Positions 1-11,677 of a stretch of 64,000 nt of DNA are shown in pieces (position 1 is the stretch's first letter; each line of letters starts with the position of its first letter). Source of the stretch: Pratylenchus scribneri (taxonomy: Eukaryota > Nematoda > Chromadorea > Rhabditida > Pratylenchidae); the NCBI GenBank assembly GCA_030063045.1, contig JAQSEB010000073.1, positions 124,001-188,000 on the forward strand, read 5' to 3'. A model generated the notes under the pieces. It was not told the origin of the DNA. It saw only the letters and a list, made by a program, of their open reading frames with translations, and made no database searches. A program made the position numbers and the translations under genes.

Positions 1-387
1 CCTGAGGCAACAATCCCATCGAGAATTCCATTTTTCATCATTTTTCATTTATAATTAATTTTGATTTATTAATATTATCATTCCATAATTTGGCAATCAA
101 TTTATTCAATTTTTGATTTTGTGAATGCCATCGATTTAATTAAATGATGAATTTAATTGACCCTTTTACAAGGTAAATCCAATAATTATTTCACCCAAAT
201 TGCTTGGTATTGGATTTTTCAATTTTTGAATTCTCATAGAGTTGCAAATTCTTTGATGGGATATATTTGTGCCTTGAGCGTCGATCATTTCCTAAACAAA
301 AGAAAGGGCGAAATTTTTTGGGGAGGGAAGGATGAAGGAGGGGACTGGCATTATTGGGCTGGTAAGACCTCCAACTGTAGGGAGCGG

Positions 388-412
388 ACCTAGGTTCTAC
401 CCAATAATTATT
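388..412. other. Two adjacent short palindromes in the flank
   Basis: ACCTAGGT (388-395) is a perfect 8 bp palindrome and AATAATTATT (403-412) a perfect 10 bp one, lying 7 bp apart. The first contains CCTAGG, the hexamer that also marks every satellite monomer; a 6-mer shared this way may be coincidence. No function can be assigned. Confidence 0.4.
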
Positions 413-417
413 GTGTT

Positions 418-441
418 GGCTAACTGGCGGTTTTAGCCGCC
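418..441. other. Two mutually exclusive hairpins
   Basis: GGCTAA (418-423) can pair with TTAGCC (433-438) around a 9-base loop. GGCGG (426-430) can pair with CCGCC (437-441) around a 6-base loop. The right arms overlap at 437-438, so only one can form at a time. As RNA or single-stranded DNA this would be a small two-state structure. There is no evidence that it is transcribed; it may be a remnant of a structured element. Confidence 0.4.
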
Positions 442-721
442 CAAAATAGAACGACCAGTTCTCTGAACGAGCGAGGAGATCAATCAGTGGAACGCCCAAT
501 GCGCGAATGAACGACCCTCCCCGAACATCAATGCCTGTGGCTAATGGCGATGGAATTTGTCTGCCGACCAACCGATCAACGGCTGGCGCTAATTAATCAT
601 CCATGTTGTGCGGCGGAAAGAAGGAAGCCAGTCACAGCGGAAAAAGAATTGATGAAAAATAAAAGAAAAGAAAGGATGATGGCAGATAATTTTGTGATAT
701 TCAAATTTCATAGGCCACAGA

Positions 722-740
722 ATTTTGCGGGTCGCAAAAT
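722..740. other. 8 bp perfect inverted repeat with 3-base loop
   Basis: ATTTTGCG (722-729), loop GGT (730-732), CGCAAAAT (733-740). The arms are exactly complementary over 8 bp. On either strand the hairpin lacks a following U-run strong enough to call a terminator, and factor-independent terminators are not expected in a eukaryotic nuclear genome. It lies just upstream of the tRNA-like motif at 760. Confidence 0.5.
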
Positions 741-751
741 AAACTAGGGGG

Positions 752-869
752 GATGGTTGTAGTATAACGGGTTAGATCTGGTTTTGGGGCGTGACCATTA
801 TCGCGCAGTTCTCCCGCGCCCAGACACCCTTTATAAGGAATGGGAAAGGAATGAGAACTTGGTCGAGTC
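752..869 (+). other. Degenerate tRNA-like (Pol III promoter-like) stretch
   Basis: TAGTATAACGG (760-770) fits the Pol III A-box consensus TRGYNNANNNG, and the bases around it resemble the D-arm of tRNA-Asp/His-type genes. Two imperfect B-box candidates follow: AGTTCTCCC (807-815, purine missing after TTC) and GGTCGAGTC (861-869, one mismatch to GWTCRANNC). No cloverleaf with a matching acceptor stem can be drawn, so this is not an intact tRNA gene. A decayed tRNA gene or tRNA-derived SINE head is possible; chance is also possible for a motif this short. Confidence 0.2.
832..838 (+). promoter_or_regulatory. TATA-like heptamer, weak
   Basis: TATAAGG stands in locally G+C-richer sequence. An initiator-like TCAGTG sits at 874-879, but the spacing of about 44 bp is too long for a standard TATA/Inr core promoter (about 30 bp), and no gene follows because the satellite begins at 973. 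Recorded only because nothing else explains it. Confidence 0.12.
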
Positions 870-972
870 ACAGTCAGTGATATGTGAATGTATTCCATCT
901 ATATTGTGCATTTTATCACCAACTGAATAAACATCTTCTCGGCCCAAGAACATACAAATCCGAGTCATTACA

Positions 973-1638
973 ATGTTTTAGTTCAGGATTTGAATTTTTT
1001 GAAATTTTTTTAATAGATTCATATTCTCCATCAAAAAATACAGGCCTATCTCTTTTTATTTTTTAAAATACCCTCATTTTGATTTTATATGAATTTCTAA
1101 ACAATGGCCCCAAAATTCAATTATGCCTAGGGTATATTTGACATGTTTTAGTTCAGGATTTGAATTTTTTGAAATTTTTTTAATAGATTCATATTCTCCA
1201 TCAAAAAATACCAGCCTATCTTTTTTTAGATTTTTAAAATACCCCCTTACTAATTTTTTATGAATTTCTAAACAATGGCCCCAAAATTCAATTTATGCCT
1301 AGGGTATATTTGACATGTTTTAGTTCAGGATTTGAATTTTTTGAAATTTTTTTAATAGATGCATGTTCTCCATCAAAAAATACAAGCCTATCTTTTTTTA
1401 GATTTTTAAAATACCCCCTTACTAATTTTTTATGAATTTATAAAAAATAGCCCCAAATTCAATTATGCCTAGGGTATATTTGACATGTTTTAGTTCAGGA
1501 TTTGAATTTTTTGAAATTTTTTTTAATAGATTCATATTCTCCATTAAAAAATACAGGCCTATCTTTTTTTATTTTTTAAAATACCCTCATATTGATTTTA
1601 TATGAATTTCTAAACAATAGCCCCAAAATTCAATTATG
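973..1638 (+). repeat. Edge monomers, first four units
   Basis: The first unit is cut: it starts inside the monomer at ATGTTTTAG, so the left ~37 bp of a full unit are missing. These units carry private changes, such as CTATCTCTTTTT near 1050, CATTTTG near 1077, ACCAGCC near 1210 and AATTTATGCC near 1290. They mix class alleles (GATTCATATTC with ACAGGCC, then T-class with a TTTATAAAAAATAG end). Private variants at the border fit reduced homogenisation at array ends, a known pattern. Divergence is still small, so the edge looks young or recently exchanged with the interior. Confidence 0.85.
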
Positions 1639-2829
1639 CCTAAGGTATATTTGACTTGTTTTAGTTCAGAATTTGAATTTTTTGAAATTTTTTTAATAGA
1701 TTCATATTCTCCATCAAAAAATACAGTCCTATATTTTTTATTTTGTTAATATACCCTCATATTGATTTTATATGAATTTCTAAACAATAGCCCCAAAATT
1801 CAATTATGCCTAGGGTATATTTGACTTGTTTTAGTTCAGGATTTGAATTTTTTGAAATTTTTTTAATAGATTCATATTCTCCATCAAAAAATACAGTCCT
1901 ATATTTTTTATTTTGTTAATATACCCTCATATTGATTTTATATGAATTTCTAAACAATAGCCCCAAAATTCAATTATGCCTAGGGTATATTTGACTTGTT
2001 TTAGTTCAGGATTTGAATTTTTTGAAATTTTTTTAATAGAATCATATTCTCCATCAAAAAATACAGTCCTATATTTTTTATTTTGTTAATATACCCTCAT
2101 ATTGATTTTATATGAATTTCTAAACAATAGCCCCAAAATTCAATTATGCCTAGGGTATATTTGACTTGTTTTAGTTCAGGATTTGAATTTTTTGAAATTT
2201 TTTTAATAGATGCATGTTCTCCATCAAAAAATACAAGCCTATCTTTTTTTAGATTTTTAAAATACCCCCTTACTAATTTTTTATGAATTTATAAAAAATA
2301 GCCCCAAATTCAATTATGCCTAGGGTATATTTGACATGTTTTAGTTCAGGATTTGAATTTTTTGAAATTTTTTTTAATAGATTCATATTCTCCATTAAAA
2401 AATACAGGCCTATCTTTTTTTATTTTTTAAAATACCCTCATATTGATTTTATATGAATTTCTAAACAATAGCCCCAAAATTCAATTATGCCTAGGGTATA
2501 TTTGACTTGTTTTAGTTCAGGATTTGAATTTTTTGAAATTTTTTTAATAGATTCATATTCTCCATCAAAAAATACAGTCCTATATTTTTTATTTTGTTAA
2601 TATACCCTCATATTGATTTTATATGAATTTCTAAACAATAGCCCCAAAATTCAATTATGCCTAGGGTATATTTGACTTGTTTTAGTTCAGGATTTGAATT
2701 TTTTGAAATTTTTTTAATAGAATCATATTCTCCATCAAAAAATACAGTCCTATATTTTTTATTTTGTTAATATACCCTCATATTGATTTTATATGAATTT
2801 CTAAACAATAGCCCCAAAATTCAATTATG
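1639..2829 (+). repeat. Class A region with an 851 bp (5-mer) repeat
   Basis: Mostly class A units (AGTCCTATA, TTTTGTTAATA, TTATATGAA, GACTTG). A T-type unit with a TTTATAAAAAATAG end, followed by an ACAGGCC unit, begins at 1298 and again at 2149, an offset of 851 bp. So a five-unit block has been duplicated in tandem. The first unit has the rare spelling CCTAAGG at 1639, which recurs at about 14408, 16450 and 36714 in equivalent contexts. Confidence 0.8.
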
Positions 2830-3342
2830 CCTAGGGTATATTTGACTTGTTTTAGTTCAGGATTTGAATTTTTTGAAATTTTTTTAATAGAATCATATTC
2901 TCCATCAAAAAATACAGGCCTAACTTTTTTTAGATTTTTAAAATACACTCATATTGATTTTATATGAATTTCTAATAAATGGCCCCAAAATTCAATTATG
3001 CCTAGGGTATATTTGACATGTTTTAGTTCAGGATTTGAATTTTTTGAAATTTTTTTAATAGATTCATATTCTCCATCAAAAAATACAGGCCTAACTTTTT
3101 TTAGATTTTTAAAATACACTCATATTGATTTTATATGAATTTCTAATAAATGGCCCCAAAATTCAATTATGCCTAGGGTATATTTGACATGTTTTAGTTC
3201 AGGATTTGAATTTTTTGAAATATTTTTAATAGAATCATATTCTCCATCAAAAAATACAGGCCTAACTTTTTTTAGATTTTTAAAATACACTCATATTGAT
3301 TTTATATGAATTTCTAATAAATGGCCCCAAAATTCAATTATG
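2830..3342 (+). repeat. Three near-identical 171 bp units, local triplication
   Basis: Units starting at 2830, 3001 and 3172 share a combination not seen elsewhere in the window: CAGGCCTAAC, ATACACTCATATTG and TTTCTAATAAATGG. They differ from each other by only a few bases. This is a single variant amplified in place. The TAATAAATGG end alone recurs near 9270 and 62566, in different backgrounds. Confidence 0.85.
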
Positions 3343-4707
3343 CCTAGGGTATATTTGACATGTTTTAGTTCAGGATTTGAATTTTTTGAAATTTTTTTAA
3401 TAGAATCATATTCTCCATCAAAAAATACAGTCCTATATTTTTTATTTTGTTAATATACCCTCATATTGATTTTATATGAATTTCTAAACAATAGCCCCAA
3501 AATTCAATTATGCCTAGGGTATATTTGACTTGTTTTAGTTCAGGATTTGAATTTTTTGAAATTTTTTTAATAGATGCATGTTCTCCATCAAAAAATACAA
3601 GCCTATCTTTTTTTAGATTTTTAAAATACCCCATATTGATTTTTTATGAATTTCCAAAAATGGCCCCAAAATTCAATTATGCCAAGGGTATATTTGACAT
3701 GTTTTAGTTCAGGATTTGAATTTTTTGAAATTTTTTTTAATAGATTCATATTCTCCATTAAAAAATACCGGCATATCTTTTTTTATTTTTTAAAATACCC
3801 TCATATTGATTTTTTATGAATTTCTAAACAATAGCCCCAAAATTCAATTATGCCTAGGGTATATTTGACATGTTTTAGTTCAGGATTTGAATTTTTTGAA
3901 ATTCTTTTAATAGAATCATATTCTCCATCAAAAAATACAAGCCAATCTTTTTTTAGATTTTTAAAATACCCCCTTACTAATTTTTTATGAATTTCTAAAC
4001 AATGGCCCCAAAATTCAATTTATGCCTAGGGTATATTTGACATGTTTTAGTTCAGGATTTGAATTTTTTGAAATTTTTTTAATAGATGCATGTTCTCCAT
4101 CAAAAAATACAAGCCTATCTTTTTTTAGATTTTTAAAATACCCCCTTACTAATTTTTTATGAATTTATAAAAAATAGCCCCAAATTCAATTATGCCTAGG
4201 GTATATTTGACATGTTTTAGTTCAGGATTTGAATTTTTTGAAATTTTTTTAATAGATTCATGTTCTCCATCAAAAAATACAAGCCAATCTTTTTTTAGAT
4301 TTTTAAAATACCCCCTTACTAATTTTTTATGAATTTCTAAACAATGGCCCCAAAATTCAATTTATGCCTAGGGTATATTTGACATGTTTTAGTTCAGGAT
4401 TTGAATTTTTTGAAATTTTTTTAATAGATGCATGTTCTCCATCAAAAAATACAAGCCTATCTTTTTTTAGATTTTTAAAATACCCCCTTACTAATTTTTT
4501 ATGAATTTATAAAAAATAGCCCCAAATTCAATTATGCCTAGGGTATATTTGACATGTTTTAGTTCAGGATTTGAATTTTTTGAAATTTTTTTTAATAGAT
4601 TCATATTCTCCATTAAAAAATACAGGCCTATCTTTTTTTATTTTTTAAAATACCCTCATATTGATTTTATATGAATTTCTAAACAATAGCCCCAAAATTC
4701 AATTATG
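3343..4707 (+). repeat. Mosaic block with a 342 bp dimer
   Basis: It contains an A unit, a B unit (TTTCCAAAAATGG near 3650), a C unit (CCGGCATATC near 3767) and a D-like unit. T-type and AAGCCAATC units then alternate. The spelling AATTTATGCC sits just before the starts at 4025 and 4367, giving a 342 bp two-unit period. The B-C-D order is the same as at 6408 onward, so this is a short outlying copy of the mosaic seen further right. Confidence 0.75.
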
Positions 4708-6407
4708 CCTAGGGTATATTTGACTTGTTTTAGTTCAGGATTTGAATTTTTTGAAATTTTTTTAATAGATTCATATTCTCCATCAAAAAATACAGTCCTA
4801 TATTTTTTATTTTGTTAATATACCCTCATATTGATTTTATATGAATTTCTAAACAATAGCCCCAAAATTCAATTATGCCTAGGGTATATTTGACTTGTTT
4901 TAGTTCAGGATTTGAATTTTTTGAAATTTTTTTAATAGAATCATATTCTCCATCAAAAAATACAGTCCTATATTTTTTATTTTGTTAATATACCCTCATA
5001 TTGATTTTATATGAATTTCTAAACAATAGCCCCAAAATTCAATTATGCCTAGGGTATATTTGACTTGTTTTAGTTCAGGATTTGAATTTTTTGAAATTTT
5101 TTTAATAGAATCATATTCTCCATCAAAAAATACAGTCCTATATTTTTTATTTTGTTAATATACCCTCATATTGATTTTATATGAATTTCTAAACAATAGC
5201 CCCAAAATTCAATTATGCCTAGGGTATATTGGACTTGTTTTAGTTCAGGATTTGAATTTTTTGAAATTTTTTTAATAGAATCATATTCTCCATCAAAAAA
5301 TACAGTCCTATATTTTTTATTTTGTTAATACACCCTCATATTGATTTTATATGAATTTCTAAACAATAGCCCCAAAATTCAATTATGCCTAGGGTATATT
5401 TGACTTGTTTTAGTTCAGGATTTGAATTTTTTGAAATTTTTTTAATAGAATCATATTCTCCATCAAAAAATACAGTCCTATATTTTTTATTTTGTTAATA
5501 TACCCTCATATTGATTTTATATGAATTTCTAAACAATAGCCCCAAAATTCAATTATGCCTAGGGTATATTTGACTTGTTTTAGTTCAGGATTTGAATTTT
5601 TTGAAATTTTTTTAATAGAATCATATTCTCCATCAAAAAATACAGTCCTATATTTTTTATTTTGTTAATATACCCTCATATTGATTTTATATGAATTTCT
5701 AAACAATAGCCCCAAAATTCAATTATGCCTAGGGTATATTTGACTTGTTTTAGTTCAGGATTTGAATTTTTTGAAATTTTTTTAATAGAATCATATTCTC
5801 CATCAAAAAATACAGTCCTATATTTTTTATTTTGTTAATATACCCTCATATTGATTTTATATGAATTTCTAAACAATAGCCCCAAAATTCAATTATGCCT
5901 AGGGTATATTTGACTTGTTTTAGTTCAGGATTTGAATTTTTTGAAATTTTTTTAATAGAATCATATTCTCCATCAAAAAATACAGTCCTATATTTTTTAT
6001 TTTGTTAATATACCCTCATATTGATTTTATATGAATTTCTAAACAATAGCCCCAAAATTCAATTATGCCTAGGGTATATTGGACTTGTTTTAGTTCAGGA
6101 TTTGAATTTATTGAAATTTTTTTAATAGAATCATATTCTCCATCAAAAAATACAGTCCTATATTTTTTATTTTGTTAATATACCCTCATATTGATTTTAT
6201 ATGAATTTCTAAACAATAGCCCCAAAATTCAATTATGCCTAGGGTATATTTGACTTGTTTTAGTTCAGGATTTGAATTTTTTGAAATTTTTTTAATAGAA
6301 TCATATTCTCCATCAAAAAATACAGTCCTATATTTTTTATTTTGTTAATATACCCTCATATTGATTTTATATGAATTTCTAAACAATAGCCCCAAAATTC
6401 AATTATG
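4708..6407 (+). repeat. Ten successive 170 bp class A units
   Basis: Unit starts fall exactly every 170 bp from 4708 to 6408 with no insertions or deletions. Units differ only by scattered single bases: TTGGACTTG near 5230 and 6080 (850 bp apart), ACACCCTC near 5330, GAATTTATTG near 6108. The first unit has GATTCATATTC and the rest GAATCATATTC. This is the purest monomeric tract of the left half and suggests very recent unit-by-unit amplification or conversion. Confidence 0.9.
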
Positions 6408-9400
6408 CCTAGGGTATATTTGACTTGTTTTAGTTCAGGATTTGAATTTTTTGAAATTTTTTTAATAGATGCATGTTCTCCATCAAAAAATACAAGCCTA
6501 TTTTAGATTTTTAAAATACCCCATATTGATTTTTTATGAATTTCCAAAAATGGCCCCAAAATTCAATTATGCCTAGGGTATATTTGACATGTTTTAGTTC
6601 AGGATTTGAATTTTTTGAAATTTTTTTTAATAGATTCATATTCTCCATTAAAAAATACCGGCATATCTTTTTTTATTTTTTAAAATACCCTCATATTGAT
6701 TTTTTATGAATTTCTAAACAATAGCCCCAAAATTCAATTATGCCTAGGGTATATTTGACATGTTTTAGTTCAGGATTTGAATTTTTTGAAATTCTTTTAA
6801 TAGAATCATATTCTCCATCAAAAAATACAAGCCTATCTTTTTTTAGATTTTTAAAATACCCCCTTACTAATTTTTTATGAATTTCTAAACAATGGCCCCA
6901 AAATTCAATTATGCCTAGGGTATATTTGACATGTTTTAGTTCAGGATTTGAATTTTTTGAATTTTTTTTAATAGATTCATGTTCTCCATCAAAAAATACA
7001 AGCCTATCTTTTTTTAGATTTTTAAAATACCCTCATATTGATTTTTTATGAATTTCTAAACAATGGCCCCAAAATTCAATTATGCCTAGGGTATATTTGA
7101 CATGTTTTAGTTCAGGATTTGAATTTTTTGAAATTTTTTTTAATAGATTCATATTCTCCATTAAAAAATACCGGCATATCCTTTTTTATTTTTTAAAATA
7201 CCCTCATATTGATTTTTTATGAATTTCTAAACAATAGCCCCAAAATTCAATTATGCCTAGGGTATATTTGACATGTTTTAGTTCAGGATTTGAATTTTTT
7301 GAAATTTTTTTAATAGATTCATGTTCTCCATCAAAAAATACAAGCCTATCTTTTTTTAGATTTTTAAAATACCCCATATTGATTTTTTATGAATTTCCAA
7401 AAATGGCCCCAAAATTCAATTATGCCTAGGGTATATTTGACATGTTTTAGTTCAGGATTTGAATTTTTTGAAATTTTTTTAATAGATGCATGTTCTCCAT
7501 CAAAAAATACAAGCCTATCTTTTTTTAGATTTTTAAAATACCCCATATTGATTTTTTATGAATTTCTAAACAATGGCCCCAAAATTCAATTATGCCTAGG
7601 GTATATTTGACTTGTTTTAGTTCAGGATTTGAATTTTTTGAAATTCTTTTAATAGAATCATATTCTCCATCAAAAAATACAGTCCTATATTTTTTTAGAT
7701 TTTTAAAATACCCTCATATTGATTTTTTATGAATTTCTAAACAATAGCCCCAAAATTCAATTATGCCTAGGGTATATTTGACATGTTTTAGTTCAGGATT
7801 TGAATTTTTTGAAATTTTTTTAATAGATTCATGTTCTCCATCAAAAAATACAAGCCTATCTTTTTTTAGATTTTTAAAATACCCCCTTACTAATTTTTTC
7901 TGAATTTCTAAACAATGGCCCCAAAATTCAATTATGCCTAGGGTATATTTGACATGTTTTAGTTCAGGATTTGAATTTTTTGAAATTTTTTTAATAGAAT
8001 CATATTCTCCATCAAAAAATACAGTCCTATATTTTTTATTTTGTTAATATACCCTCATATTGATTTTATATGAATTTCTAAACAATAGCCCCAAAATTCA
8101 ATTATGCCTAGGGTATATTTGACTTGTTTTAGTTCACGATTTGAATTTTTTGAAATTTTTTTAATAGAATCATATTCTCCATCAAAAAATACAGTCCTAT
8201 ATTTTTTATTTTGTTAATATACCCTCATATTGATTTTATATGAATTTCTAAACAATAGCCCCAAAATTCAATTATGCCTAGGGTATATTTGACTTGTTTT
8301 AGTTCAGGATTTGAATTTTTTGAAATTTTTTTAATAGATGCATGTTCTCCATCAAAAAATACAAGCCTATCTTTTTTTAGATTTTTAAAATACCCCATAT
8401 TGATTTTTTATGAATTTCCAAAAATGGCCCCAAAATTCAATTATGCCTAGGGTATATTTGACATGTTTTAGTTCAGGATTTGAATTTTTTGAAATTTTTT
8501 TTAATAGATTCATATTCTCCATTAAAAAATACCGGCATATCTTTTTTTATTTTTTAAAATACCCTCATATTGATTTTTTATGAATTTCTAAACAAGAGCC
8601 CCAAAATTCAATTATGCCTAGGGTATATTTGACATGTTTTAGTTCAGGATTTGAATTTTTTGAAATTCTTTTAATAGAATCATATTCTCCATCAAAAAAT
8701 ACAAGCCTATCTTTTTTTAGATTTTTAAAATACCCCCTTACTAATTTTTTATGAATTTCTAAACAATGGCCCCAAAATTCAATTATGCCTAGGGTATATT
8801 TGACATGTTTTAGTTCAGGATTTGAATTTTTTGAAATTTTTTTAATAGATTCATGTTCTCCATCAAAAAATACAAGCCTATCTTTTTTTAGATTTTTAAA
8901 ATACCCCCTTACTAATTTTTTCTGAATTTCTAAACAATGGCCCCAAAATTCAATTATGCCTAGGGTATATTTGACATGTTTTAGTTCAGGATTTGAATTT
9001 TTTGAAATTCTTTTAATAGAATCATATTCTCCATCAAAAAATACAGTCCTATATTTTTTATTTTGTTAATATACCTTCATATTGATTTTTTATGAATTTC
9101 TAAACAATGGCCCCAAAATTCAATTATGCCTAGGGTATATTTGACTTGTTTTTGTTCAGGATTTGAATTTTTTGAAATTCTTTTAATAGAATCATATTCT
9201 CCATCAAAAAATACAGGCCTATATTTTTTATTTTGTTAATATACCCTCATATTGATTTTTTATAAATTTCTAATAAATGGCCCCCAAATTCAATTATGCC
9301 TAGAGTATATTTGACATGTTTTTGTTCAGGATTTGAATTTTTTGAAATTTTTTTAATAGATTCATATTCTCCATCAAAAAATACAGTCCTATATTTTTTA

Positions 9401-9468
9401 TTTTGTTAATATACCCTCATATTAATTTTTTATGAATTTCTAAACAATAGCCCCAAAATTCAATTATG
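6408..9468 (+). repeat. 18-monomer higher-order unit, copy 1 (3,061 bp)
   Basis: It opens with a B unit carrying a 5 bp deletion (CCTATTTTAGAT, at 6500/6501) that recurs at 9561/9562, exactly 3,061 bp later. Other shared rare marks are ATCCTTTTTTATT in a C unit (~7178 and ~10239) and TTCACGATTTG (~8135 and ~11196). TTTCCAAAAATGG ends fall at about 6541, 7396, 8413 and 9602, i.e. 5, 6 and 7 units apart. The two copies run in parallel over 6408-8616 / 9469-11677 (13 units). The last five units (8617-9468) differ from what follows copy 2. Sub-block 7256-9128 reappears at 17639-19511 (offset 10,383). Confidence 0.85.
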
Positions 9469-11677
9469 CCTAGGGTATATTTGACTTGTTTTAGTTCAGG
9501 ATTTGAATTTTTTGAAATTTTTTTAATAGATGCATGTTCTCCATCAAAAAATACAAGCCTATTTTAGATTTTTAAAATACCCCATATTGATTTTTTATGA
9601 ATTTCCAAAAATGGCCCCAAAATTCAATTATGCCTAGGGTATATTTGACATGTTTTAGTTCAGGATTTGAATTTTTTGAAATTTTTTTTAATAGATTCAT
9701 ATTCTCCATTAAAAAATACCGGCATATCTTTTTTTATTTTTTAAAATACCCTCATATTGATTTTTTATGAATTTCTAAACAATAGCCCCAAAATTCAATT
9801 ATGCCTAGGGTATATTTGACATGTTTTAGTTCAGGATTTGAATTTTTTGAAATTCTTTTAATAGAATCATATTCTCCATCAAAAAATACAAGCCTATCTT
9901 TTTTTAGATTTTTAAAATACCCCCTTACTAATTTTTTATGAATTTCTAAACAATGGCCCCAAAATTCAATTATGCCTAGGGTATATTTGACATGTTTTAG
10001 TTCAGGATTTGAATTTTTTGAAATTTTTTTAATAGATTCATGTTCTCCATCAAAAAATACAAGCCTATCTTTTTTTAGATTTTTAAAATACCCTCATATT
10101 GATTTTTTATGAATTTCTAAACAATGGCCCCAAAATTCAATTATGCCTAGGGTATATTTGACATGTTTTAGTTCAGGATTTGAATTTTTTGAAATTTTTT
10201 TTAATAGATTCATATTCTCCATTAAAAAATACCGGCATATCCTTTTTTATTTTTTAAAATACCCTCATATTGATTTTTTATGAATTTCTAAACAATAGCC
10301 CCAAAATTCAATTATGCCTAGGGTATATTTGACATGTTTTAGTTCAGGATTTGAATTTTTTGAAATTTTTTTAATAGATTCATGTTCTCCATCAAAAAAT
10401 ACAAGCCTATCTTTTTTTAGATTTTTAAAATACCCCATATTGATTTTTTATGAATTTCCAAAAATGGCCCCAAAATTCAATTATGCCTAGGGTATATTTG
10501 ACATGTTTTAGTTCAGGATTTGAATTTTTTGAAATTTTTTTAATAGATGCATGTTCTCCATCAAAAAATACAAGCCTATCTTTTTTTAGATTTTTAAAAT
10601 ACCCCATATTGATTTTTTATGAATTTCTAAACAATGGCCCCAAAATTCAATTATGCCTAGGGTATATTTGACTTGTTTTAGTTCAGGATTTGAATTTTTT
10701 GAAATTCTTTTAATAGAATCATATTCTCCATCAAAAAATACAGTCCTATATTTTTTTAGATTTTTAAAATACCCTCATATTGATTTTTTATGAATTTCTA
10801 AACAATAGCCCCAAAATTCAATTATGCCTAGGGTATATTTGACATGTTTTAGTTCAGGATTTGAATTTTTTGAAATTTTTTTAATAGATTCATGTTCTCC
10901 ATCAAAAAATACAAGCCTATCTTTTTTTAGATTTTTAAAATACCCCCTTACTAATTTTTTCTGAATTTCTAAACAATGGCCCCAAAATTCAATTATGCCT
11001 AGGGTATATTTGACATGTTTTAGTTCAGGATTTGAATTTTTTGAAATTTTTTTAATAGAATCATATTCTCCATCAAAAAATACAGTCCTATATTTTTTAT
11101 TTTGTTAATATACCCTCATATTGATTTTATATGAATTTCTAAACAATAGCCCCAAAATTCAATTATGCCTAGGGTATATTTGACTTGTTTTAGTTCACGA
11201 TTTGAATTTTTTGAAATTTTTTTAATAGAATCATATTCTCCATCAAAAAATACAGTCCTATATTTTTTATTTTGTTAATATACCCTCATATTGATTTTAT
11301 ATGAATTTCTAAACAATAGCCCCAAAATTCAATTATGCCTAGGGTATATTTGACTTGTTTTAGTTCAGGATTTGAATTTTTTGAAATTTTTTTAATAGAT
11401 GCATGTTCTCCATCAAAAAATACAAGCCTATCTTTTTTTAGATTTTTAAAATACCCCATATTGATTTTTTATGAATTTCCAAAAATGGCCCCAAAATTCA
11501 ATTATGCCTAGGGTATATTTGACATGTTTTAGTTCAGGATTTGAATTTTTTGAAATTTTTTTTAATAGATTCATATTCTCCATTAAAAAATACCGGCATA
11601 TCTTTTTTTATTTTTTAAAATACCCTCATATTGATTTTTTATGAATTTCTAAACAATGGCCCCAAAATTCAATTATG
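9469..11677 (+). repeat. 18-monomer higher-order unit, copy 2 (13 units retained)
   Basis: It matches 6408-8616 at a constant 3,061 bp offset, including the 5 bp-deleted B unit and the TTCACGATTTG variant. It ends where copy 1 continues with a D unit (GAATCATATTC, CCCCCTTACTAA): here a class E unit follows directly, as if one unit had been dropped by unequal exchange. The last C unit ends ACAATGGCC here but ACAAGAGCC in copy 1, so a few private changes postdate the duplication. Confidence 0.85.

Larger units (their letters stand above)
1..972. other. Non-satellite flanking sequence at the array edge
   Basis: This is the only stretch without the ~170 bp repeat. Positions 1-190 are very A+T-rich with short T and A runs. 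Positions 300-870 have clearly higher G+C, including a G-rich run at 319-351 and several short inverted repeats (listed separately). Positions 880-972 drift back to A+T-rich. A 126-codon frame on the minus strand (191-571) and shorter plus-strand frames exist, but I recognise no domain, catalytic motif or family in any of them, and such lengths are expected by chance. I see no splice-framed exon series, rRNA or transposase. It could be ordinary intergenic DNA or an old, decayed transposon. Its value is as the unique anchor for the array boundary. Confidence 0.8.

Noticed and set aside
191..571. 126-codon minus-strand frame in the unique flank as a gene
   Set aside because: No family, domain or catalytic motif recognised, and it crosses two visible inverted repeats and an A+T-rich end. 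Its length is compatible with chance. A database search could revive it.
157..747. Plus-strand frames of 78 and 67 codons in the flank
   Set aside because: Short, overlapping the minus-strand frame, rich in low-complexity and unrecognised sequence; no support as genes.
752..826. Intact tRNA gene
   Set aside because: An A-box-like D-arm is present, but no acceptor stem, anticodon arm or proper T-arm can be folded, and the B-box is mismatched.
832..879. Pol II core promoter (TATAAGG with TCAGTG)
   Set aside because: Spacing of about 44 bp is wrong for TATA/Inr and no gene follows before the satellite starts.
928..950. U2 snRNA 5' end (CTTCTCGGCC similarity)
   Set aside because: Only about ten bases match. 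The following GGCTAAGATCA and branch-site recognition segments are missing.
733..972. Transposon terminal repeat or target-site duplication at the array border
   Set aside because: I looked for matching short direct repeats and terminal inverted repeats around 973 and found none that pair with the array.
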